Positions 58,444 to 64,000 of a stretch of DNA of 64,000 nucleotides are shown here, one piece after another. Origin of the DNA: Ectothiorhodospira shaposhnikovii (GTDB taxonomy: Bacteria > Pseudomonadota > Gammaproteobacteria > Ectothiorhodospirales > Ectothiorhodospiraceae); NCBI RefSeq assembly GCF_016584105.1, contig NZ_NRSM01000003.1:117623-181622 (forward strand), read 5' to 3'. Position 1 is the stretch's first letter. Each line of letters opens with the position of its first letter. A model generated the notes under the pieces. It searched no databases, was not told where the DNA came from, and saw only the letters and a program-made list of their open reading frames with translations. Position numbers and translations under genes: made by a program.

Positions 58444-61121
58444 GCTTCATCTCTCCGGTTGAGGCCGCACAATGCGTCAAATTCACAGAAATGACAGGGT
58501 GGCGACAGGTGTAGGCCCGTATCCTCTTCCGGTTGCTGATCCGGATGGGGTTCGTCACCCTCGTTGGTCATCTCGGGGGTGTGCTGGGTGGCCCATGCAC
58601 GGATGCCACTGGCCTCCAGGCGACCTTCCTGCCATGCGGCCATGCGCTCCTGCAAGGTGACCCAGGCCCGTTCCCAGATGACTTGCGGGTTTACCCCGGC
58701 AGAGGCGGGTGTTGCCGGATCGTTGAAGCCGGCGTCAAGGTATTCGCACTGGTTCAGCATGAAGTAGCCCGACCCCACGTTTGGTGATTCCGGGTCCGTA
58801 CCGAGCAACCAGGCGTACATGGCCAGTTGCAGCGTCTCACCGCGATCGATTTCCTCGCGCAGGTAGCGGTCCGAGCCCGACCATTTGAGGTCCAGCACAC
58901 GGCGACGCCCCAGCCCATCCGCCAGGATCAGATCGGCTCGACCGGAAAAACCGATGTCTCCCGCCAGACCGGACAGCGTGCATTCCACGGATTCGATCCG
59001 TTGCCCGGTCTTTCGTAAATGATCAAAGAGATGAAAGGCCGACTTTGTCGCTGCCTGTCTGGCCCGCTCCAGACGTATTTCCTGACCGGGCAAGATCAGT
59101 TCGGGAGCCAGTATGGAAGCCCAGTAATCAAACAGAAGCATCGCCCGATCCGCGGCTTGCCGTGGCGTGAACCGGCTCACATGAGGGTGACTGCACAAGG
59201 ATTCAATCACCCGGTGGCATAGCCTTCCCTGAACCGACGCATCGCTTTGGCGCGCCAGCAGGGCAGGGCTGACCAGTCCGACCTGGTGTTGCAGGCACCA
59301 CTTCATCGGGCAAGCCAGAAAATCCCGTAAGGTGCTGTAGGAAAAATGCGTGGGACGACGAGTGGCCCCGTCTGGCAGTTGATGGATGGCCCGTGGCGCG
59401 GAAAGCGGCTGATCCGGCGCGGGTGCCACAATCACCCTCCGGCCCATCACCCAAGGGGAATGGGGCTGCAGCAGTTCATCGCAGTGGCAGTCGCGGACGG
59501 GGGTAAGGCTTTGCAGCTCGTCCAGAAATGGGTGATTGCCCGTATCCACGCCTGCCGTTCTTTCCGGTTGTACCAGCAGCAGATGATTCCGGCAGCGTGA
59601 CAAGGCCTGTCGCCATGCGTGGGATTCCAAGTGGAACGTGTCCGTGGGTAGCGTGGGTTGCAGACCATGTGACCGCATGGCCTTGAGTTCCGCGTCGGTC
59701 CAGCGATCCACTTCCTGCGGGTGCCGAGGTGCGGTGAATCCCCAGCAGATCAAGGTTTCGCAACTTTCCAGCAGTTGCCCTGGATGGTTCAGCACCTGCC
59801 CTGTGGTGGTTTCCACCGGCGCAATCGGCGCGCCTGCCAACGACTCGTTGATGCTGTGGAGCATGCGTTCCAGTCGCGTACGGGGAATCCTGTTCTGACC
59901 CTCGGTGATGGCCAGCAATGCATGGGCCTGATCCGTCAAGTCTGTCCTGATGGACGGGTCCAGTTCGCAGGATGCGATCCAGTCCAGTATCCAGCGACAA
60001 CGCATGGCTACCGCTTCCACGGGGGCACCCGGTTCCGGTGCGTGTCGGTCCAGCATCAACTGGTGGTGCAATATCCTGATTTCATGCCGGATCTGTTCAC
60101 GGTCGCCGTTGATGCCGGCCTTCCAGCCCAGGTCCATGGCTTGACGTTCTATCCTTTCCCACGCCTTTTTCCAGGCAGGACCACCTACGCCCGGTTCATT
60201 TTCCAGAGCCTGGACCAGTGTAGAACGCACGAAATCGGGAATGGGAGAGCAATCCATCAGCAGCAACGGGTAAAACGCTTCCGTATCCAGGGGGGCCCAG
60301 AGGTTTGCAAGCAGCAGAGGCAAAATCTGCAAGTGTGCCGACAGTGATGAAACACGAGCTTGCCCCAGTCCTGGCAGTCCCCGGCGTTGCAAGGCCTGAT
60401 CCAGGATGAGGGAATCCTCAAGGCACAGGATGCTCACTGTTTCATTGTGTTTCGTCGAGGCGGCAAGCCATGCCGCCACATACTCAGCGCACTGCCATTC
60501 ATTCCTGCCCAGAACTCTGACCACGGCGTCCTTGCCCACCTCGGGGTGCTCCGGTGGATATCCCCGGGGCAGGCCCGCCGGCTGAGAAATCGGGAAGGCA
60601 TGATCCAGGATGCGGGTATTGCCCGCGGCCAGGGCGTCCACGATGCGTCGCCAGGGATAGGGCAGCAGGGAGTAGGGCGTCTGCAGCCGAAGGCACTGAA
60701 TACCGCACTGCCGGCCCTCTAAAAGCGCATCCTGCACCTTTCGTAGGCGTTCCGCTTCTCCGGCAAGGTCTGTCACCGGCAGATTGGACAAGGCCCGTAG
60801 ACGAGGGGAGCCATCCAGAGGGGTAATGCCGTCCCATCCCGCCTGTATCAAGCGATCCCTGGCGTCCAGAAGATATTCCGCGGTTGCCCAGGGATCCGCT
60901 GAATATGAACGGACCCACCAAGGATCGGGGTTGCCCATCGCCTGTATGCCGCGAAGACATGCTGCGATACGGACAGGTCTTGAGAATAACGCGCCAGCCA
61001 GATCAAGACGGTTTTCCAGCAGGGACAGCAGCCTTTTCGGACCCATCCCGAGCCGGCCTGCAAATGCCGTTTCGGTACGCCGGGGCATCCCATCCAGGTA
61101 AAGGCCAAAGGTGATCTGCAT
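58440..61121 (-). CDS. AddB-like PD-(D/E)XK Fe-S nuclease
   Basis: An 893-residue protein from the ATG at 61121 (MQITFGLYLDGMP); ATG 61181 would add 20 residues. The N-terminal 600 residues resemble the helicase-like scaffold of AddB but have no Walker A. The C-terminal nuclease has the RecB-type order: CHRVIES (His), GRADLILADG, the catalytic D-x-K in VLDLKW and the QLAMYAW motif. Cysteines in FLACPMKWC and the C-terminal CHFCEFDALC fit the [4Fe-4S] cluster of AddB/Cas4 nucleases. It is divergent from the cas2-cas1 operon. Confidence 0.85.
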   Translation of the reverse strand: MQITFGLYLDGMPRRTETAFAGRLGMGPKRLLSLLENRLDLAGALFSRPVRIAACLRGIQAMGNPDPWWVRSYSADPWATAEYLLDARDRLIQAGWDGITPLDGSPRLRALSNLPVTDLAGEAERLRKVQDALLEGRQCGIQCLRLQTPYSLLPYPWRRIVDALAAGNTRILDHAFPISQPAGLPRGYPPEHPEVGKDAVVRVLGRNEWQCAEYVAAWLAASTKHNETVSILCLEDSLILDQALQRRGLPGLGQARVSSLSAHLQILPLLLANLWAPLDTEAFYPLLLMDCSPIPDFVRSTLVQALENEPGVGGPAWKKAWERIERQAMDLGWKAGINGDREQIRHEIRILHHQLMLDRHAPEPGAPVEAVAMRCRWILDWIASCELDPSIRTDLTDQAHALLAITEGQNRIPRTRLERMLHSINESLAGAPIAPVETTTGQVLNHPGQLLESCETLICWGFTAPRHPQEVDRWTDAELKAMRSHGLQPTLPTDTFHLESHAWRQALSRCRNHLLLVQPERTAGVDTGNHPFLDELQSLTPVRDCHCDELLQPHSPWVMGRRVIVAPAPDQPLSAPRAIHQLPDGATRRPTHFSYSTLRDFLACPMKWCLQHQVGLVSPALLARQSDASVQGRLCHRVIESLCSHPHVSRFTPRQAADRAMLLFDYWASILAPELILPGQEIRLERARQAATKSAFHLFDHLRKTGQRIESVECTLSGLAGDIGFSGRADLILADGLGRRRVLDLKWSGSDRYLREEIDRGETLQLAMYAWLLGTDPESPNVGSGYFMLNQCEYLDAGFNDPATPASAGVNPQVIWERAWVTLQERMAAWQEGRLEASGIRAWATQHTPEMTNEGDEPHPDQQPEEDTGLHLSPPCHFCEFDALCGLNRRDEA

Positions 61122-61270
61122 GTTTTGTGTCGCTCCGTGCTGTCCGAGTGCGGGAGAGTGTGCATCTCGGCACGGCGCCATGAAGACGCGGCAAGCTTGC
61201 CATCCATTCCGCTGGGGTTATCCACGTCCATACTGCCATCCAGTGATCCGGATGCCCGGGAGTGACCTGG
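61122..61270. promoter_or_regulatory. Divergent control region between the AddB-like gene and cas2
   Basis: 149 bases separating the two divergently transcribed CRISPR-linked operons, so promoters of both must lie here unless internal. I see no convincing -10/-35 pair. A GGGAG ribosome-binding site (61258-61262) precedes the cas2 ATG by eight bases. Confidence 0.5.
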
Positions 61271-61555
61271 ATGGCGAAACGGGATTTTTATCTGGCGGCG
61301 TATGACGTCTCGGAGCGGGGCCGGCTGTCCGCCGCCCTGTCCCTGGTCAGGGCCTATGCCACGGGTGGGCAGAAGTCAGTCCACGAGGTATTCCTGACGG
61401 ATGCCGAGCGTCGCGAACTGCTTCATGACATGGCCCTGATCCTGGATGAAGAAGAAGACCGCTTCCTGCTGCTGCGTCTGGACCCGCGCGGGCGTGTGCA
61501 TACCTTGGGCAAGGGCATGCAGCCCCACGACCCCACACTCTTTTATATGGGATGA
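61271..61555 (+). CDS. cas2: CRISPR-associated Cas2 (first copy)
   Basis: Cas2 is the dimeric core that bridges Cas1 dimers during spacer integration. This copy is 94 residues with the conserved Asp12 in LAAYDVSERGRL and the downstream HEVFLTDAERREL and LLLRLDPRG of the ferredoxin-like fold. The region after RVHTLGKG ends in MQPHDPTLFYMG. The ATG at 61271 has a good ribosome-binding site; a GTG at 61262 would add three residues. Its stop overlaps the first cas1 start (ATGA). Confidence 0.93.
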   Translation: MAKRDFYLAAYDVSERGRLSAALSLVRAYATGGQKSVHEVFLTDAERRELLHDMALILDEEEDRFLLLRLDPRGRVHTLGKGMQPHDPTLFYMG

Positions 61556-62538
61556 CAGTCATGGCGACCTTGTTTCTGGACAGAGCTCAACTGGAACTGC
61601 GTGTCGATGGGGAGGCCCTGGCGCTCTATGAAGAGGGCGAGCGCCGGGGTACCGTGCCGATGAAACTGCTGGAGCGCGTCGTGATCCAGGGGCGACAGAC
61701 CCGGCTGGAATCCGGCGTCCTGGGTCGTTTGGGAGAATTCGGGGCAACCACATTAATTATGAGTCCCAGGGCACATCGTCGTCTGGCATTGGTGCTGGGA
61801 CCAAAACACAACGACGCAGGCATCCGCATCGCCCAGGTCCATCGATTGATGGATGACGCCTTCTGCCTTGCCTGGAGCCGGGATCTGGTGCAGGCCAAAT
61901 TACATCGGCAGTTGCGTCTGCTGAATCGTGCAGTGCTGGCAAGACCGGATGTCCGTCGGGCGCTCACCGGCGCGATTGAAAGCCTGGAGCGTATCCAGGT
62001 GGAACTCTCCGATGGCGAGGTGAATATCGTTCGTCTAAGGGGGCTGGAGGGTGCCGCCGCCCGGGCCTCATTTCAGGGATTGACTGCCCTGTTTGCACCT
62101 GCATTGAACTTCACGGGCAGAAACCGGCGCCCGCCCAGAGATCCGGTGAACGCCTGCCTTTCCCTGGCCTATACCCTGCTGCACTTTGATGCCGTGCGGG
62201 CCGCCCATGTGGCAGGTCTGGACCCCTTGATCGGGTTTTATCACCGTCCCAGCATAGGCAGGGAGTCGCTGGCCAGCGATCTGATCGAACCCATGCGACC
62301 CGTGATCGACGAGTGGGTCTGGACCCTGTTTCGAAACGAAGTACTCCGGGTGAGTTACTTCAGCCAGGATGGCGATGCCTGCCTCCTGGGCAAAGCGGGG
62401 CGGCAGAGATTCTACGAACACTGGGAAGCCCGGAGCACCGCCCATCGCCGATGGCTCAGGGCGCGTTGCAGCAAGCTGGCCCGCTATCTGCGGGATGAAG
62501 GTCGGCAATGGCTTGAAAGCCCCTTTGAAGAGGCATGA
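61552..62538 (+). CDS. cas1: CRISPR-associated Cas1 integrase (catalytically complete)
   Basis: A 328-residue Cas1. The N-terminal beta-domain (about 5-90) precedes a helical catalytic domain in which the metal ligands are all visible: Glu166 in RGLEGAAARAS, His231 in IGFYHRPS and Asp243 in SLASDLIEPMRP. The segment GRNRRPPRDPVNACLSLAY is typical of Cas1 from type III and mixed systems. It should integrate spacers into the array downstream. ATG 61552 overlaps the cas2 stop; ATG 61561 is an in-frame alternative. Confidence 0.95.
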   Translation: MTVMATLFLDRAQLELRVDGEALALYEEGERRGTVPMKLLERVVIQGRQTRLESGVLGRLGEFGATTLIMSPRAHRRLALVLGPKHNDAGIRIAQVHRLMDDAFCLAWSRDLVQAKLHRQLRLLNRAVLARPDVRRALTGAIESLERIQVELSDGEVNIVRLRGLEGAAARASFQGLTALFAPALNFTGRNRRPPRDPVNACLSLAYTLLHFDAVRAAHVAGLDPLIGFYHRPSIGRESLASDLIEPMRPVIDEWVWTLFRNEVLRVSYFSQDGDACLLGKAGRQRFYEHWEARSTAHRRWLRARCSKLARYLRDEGRQWLESPFEEA

Positions 62539-62544
62539 AACAGC

Positions 62545-63339
62545 ATGGCGACTCGATCCATCCCATCATCACGGCCGCGAATGGCGGCTCCCGACCGCAA
62601 GCCACTTTACCTGCTGGGACCGGAAGCCCGGGAAGTCCGTGCACGGCCGACCAGTCTCTGGATCAGGGGAGCGAATGCCGCGGTAAATCTACCGCTTTCC
62701 AGGCTGGAGCGCATTGTCTCGGGCGGGCGAGTGCGATGGGATTCCGAAGCCATCTGCCGCTGCCTGGAACATGGCATCCCCATCACCTGGGTGACGGATG
62801 ATCATCAAGTGGCGGGTACGGTCTATCCGCCCAGGCATCAGGGCAGTCTTCTCCACGATGCGTTGCAGATGTATCTCCAGCGCTGTGAATGGCAGATCCT
62901 GCATGAAAACTGGATTGCCCACCGGCGCATGGAGGTATTGCTGACCTGGCGCGGCAGGATGCGTGCGGCTGGTCGCGAAGTGTCCGCATCGGGATTCGAA
63001 CAATTGCAGCGCGATTATGTACGTCACAATCGTTTGCCGTTGTTGTTCGTGGACGAGTCCCATGCCTGGTGCCATAACCTGGTCTGCCGCCATCTGCACA
63101 TGGAGGGGCTGGAACCGGTCTACTGGGACTTTGGTGGCGAGGCCATGAATTTGGCCACGGATCTTGCCGATCTGTTCTGGGCGGAAATGAACCTGTGCTG
63201 CGGCACCTTGCCGGCGGAAGTGGAAGAGGGTGCCGAGGCGGTCCTGATGTTCGAGAGCTGGGCGGCGAGACACGAGGTGCGGATCCACCATCATCTGGGG
63301 GATCTCAAACGCCATGTGCAGGTGGAGAATCATTCATGA
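62545..63339 (+). CDS. Short Cas1-like protein without recognisable catalytic Glu/His (Cas1')
   Basis: A 264-residue protein directly after cas1 (6 bases). The N-terminal beta-domain is recognisable (PLYLLGPEARE, ANAAVNLPLSRLERIV, GIPITWVTDD), and so is the C-terminal GLEPVYWD...NLATDLADLFW, equivalent to GLDPLIGFYH...SLASDLIEP in the neighbouring Cas1. The Glu helix (RGLEGAAARA) and the R-RRPP-DPVN segment have no counterpart, and the active-site His is missing, while Asp206 is kept. It is therefore expected to be catalytically inactive and may act as a structural partner. It overlaps the next cas2 by four bases. ATG 62581 is an alternative start. Confidence 0.75.
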   Translation: MATRSIPSSRPRMAAPDRKPLYLLGPEAREVRARPTSLWIRGANAAVNLPLSRLERIVSGGRVRWDSEAICRCLEHGIPITWVTDDHQVAGTVYPPRHQGSLLHDALQMYLQRCEWQILHENWIAHRRMEVLLTWRGRMRAAGREVSASGFEQLQRDYVRHNRLPLLFVDESHAWCHNLVCRHLHMEGLEPVYWDFGGEAMNLATDLADLFWAEMNLCCGTLPAEVEEGAEAVLMFESWAARHEVRIHHHLGDLKRHVQVENHS

Positions 63340-63662
63340 GCCAGACCAAGCCCCGGGCCTGGCTGATCTGCTACGACATCGCCGATCGAGGCCGCCTTGG
63401 GCGGCTGCACCGGTTCCTCAAAAAGCATGCCCAACCGGTGCAGTACTCGGTATTCCACTTTGAAGGCAGCAGCGCCCAATTGGGGCGCCTGATGCAGGAT
63501 ATCAAGACCTACATCAAGCCGAAGGAAGACGATGTGCGGGCGTACCCCATACCGGAGAAGGTACAGCTATACACCTTGGGCAGGGGGGTACTGCCGGATA
63601 ATCTGCATCTGGAGTCTTCCCGCAGCCCCGGGTTGGCCCGCTTGGTGCGGCCTGGGGAATGA
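63336..63662 (+). CDS. cas2: CRISPR-associated Cas2 (second copy)
   Basis: A 108-residue Cas2 starting at 63336, in ATGA overlap with the Cas1' gene. The core is WLICYDIADRGRLGRLHRFLKK with Asp14, then QYSVFHFEGSSAQL and VRAYPIPEKVQLYTLG. It is clearly diverged from the first Cas2 in this locus. A 12-residue tail rich in Ser, Arg and Leu ends the protein. The CRISPR leader follows directly. Confidence 0.94.
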   Translation: MSQTKPRAWLICYDIADRGRLGRLHRFLKKHAQPVQYSVFHFEGSSAQLGRLMQDIKTYIKPKEDDVRAYPIPEKVQLYTLGRGVLPDNLHLESSRSPGLARLVRPGE

Positions 63663-63844
63663 ATGTGGTTGGTCTATCTGGAATCCGGATTTGCCGCAGC
63701 TTGTTGGTGAGATGGATTGTGGGCTACGATGAGCCTGTAGTCAGTCAAGGACACTCTGTTTTGGACCATCGCTCGGCGATTTCTGGTTTCTTTGCGAACC
63801 CCATTCGTAACTCATTGATTATGAATGCTTATTGGCGTCGAGCA
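63663..63844 (+). promoter_or_regulatory. CRISPR leader
   Basis: 182 bases between the second cas2 stop and the first repeat, more AT-rich than the flanking genes near its right end. Position, repeat orientation and the adjoining adaptation genes identify it as the leader, so spacer acquisition should occur at the 63845 side. Confidence 0.75.
63808..63820 (-). promoter_or_regulatory. IHF-consensus match in the CRISPR leader
   Basis: The minus strand reads AATCAATGAGTTA, an exact match to WATCARNNNNTTR. It ends 24 bases before the first repeat, where IHF bends the leader in type I-E and I-F systems to guide Cas1-Cas2. Confidence 0.5.
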
Positions 63845-64000
63845 CTCGGAAAGTAGACCCTGATGAAGAAGGGATTAAGACTAGAAACGCGCCAGGCCCT
63901 TCCACGAAGCGGTGTCCTCGGAAAGTAGACCCTGATGAAGAAGGGATTAAGACCTCCCACCACATGCATGTTTTCCCACCCCCTGCTCGGAAAGTAGACC
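63845..64000 (+). CRISPR. Leader-proximal end of a CRISPR array, continuing past the window
   Basis: A 37-base repeat (CTCGGAAAGTAGACCCTGAT then GAAGAAGGGATTAAGAC) at 63845-63881 and 63917-63953, and its first 15 bases at 63986-64000. Spacers are 63882-63916 (35 bases) and 63954-63985 (32 bases). The repeats are identical. The 3' end ATTAAGAC resembles the 5' handle of type III and some type I crRNAs. A 4-bp stem CCCT/AGGG lies inside. Total array length cannot be seen. Confidence 0.95.

Noticed and set aside
63659..63856. 65-codon ORF in the CRISPR leader
   Set aside because: It runs into the first repeat, has no motif and overlaps the leader; not a gene.
52264..64000. Assignment of the CRISPR locus to a defined subtype
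   Set aside because: No Cas3, Cas9, Cas10, Cas7 or Cas5 is visible; repeat end and CARF genes only suggest type III.

Overview
The window is GC-rich, densely coded and gammaproteobacterial in gene content and order (dksA-gluQ, guaB-guaA, prfC, mltF, tadA, uvrB). A cbbY-type phosphatase, a bidirectional group 3b [NiFe] hydrogenase and an acetate-uptake/Acs cluster run by a CbrAB-like two-component system fit a metabolically flexible, possibly chemo- or photolithotrophic lineage such as Ectothiorhodospiraceae/Chromatiales. That family assignment is an inference from gene content only.

Layout. 1-8.3 kb: 3' part of prfC, then on the minus strand a five-gene group 3b hydrogenase operon (beta, gamma, delta, alpha, maturation protease), followed by small genes (Lrp-type RAM protein, YjfB-like protein, arfB, a hypothetical, nudF). 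8.4-20.6 kb, all minus strand: acetate regulon with a 59-aa membrane ORF translationally coupled to a symporter-type histidine kinase, a sigma-54 response regulator, two DUF294 nucleotidyltransferase proteins, a two-subunit Na+/solute symporter and acs. 20.7-27.5 kb: housekeeping (gluQ, dksA, cbbY, xseA, guaB, guaA). 27.5-31.3 kb: a decayed genomic island abutting the 3' end of guaA (integrase remnant lacking its tyrosine, a small-protein/HTH pair, an OLD-ATPase remnant, an AbiE toxin-antitoxin locus with an internally deleted toxin). 31.3-52 kb: signalling and housekeeping (HDOD protein, tadA, mltF, tRNA-Ser(CGA), CheB-CheR-PAS fusion, PAS-GGDEF-EAL protein, flavin reductase, Crp/Fnr regulator, hydrolase, FMN-dependent lactate dehydrogenase, tRNA-Asn(GTT), aminotransferase, uvrB, L,D-transpeptidase, a chemoreceptor with a CZB-like zinc site between its membrane segments).

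52.2-64 kb is the most unusual part: a CRISPR-linked island. A minus-strand operon encodes an AddB-like Fe-S nuclease, an AddA/UvrD-like helicase without its own nuclease, an NE0113-family CARF protein and two TM1812/Csx1-type CARF-HEPN ribonucleases. Divergent from it, the plus-strand operon is cas2-cas1-cas1'-cas2', in which the second Cas1 lacks recognisable catalytic Glu and His. It is followed by a leader with an exact IHF-consensus match and by the start of a CRISPR array (37-nt repeat, cut by the window edge). No interference effector (Cas10, Cas7, Cas3, Cas9) is seen inside the window.

I propose that the helicase-nuclease pair supplies DNA fragments to a heteromeric Cas1-Cas1'/Cas2-Cas2' integrase, while the CARF proteins respond to cyclic oligoadenylate made by a type III effector encoded beyond the right edge or elsewhere. 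This is inference from domain content and gene order.
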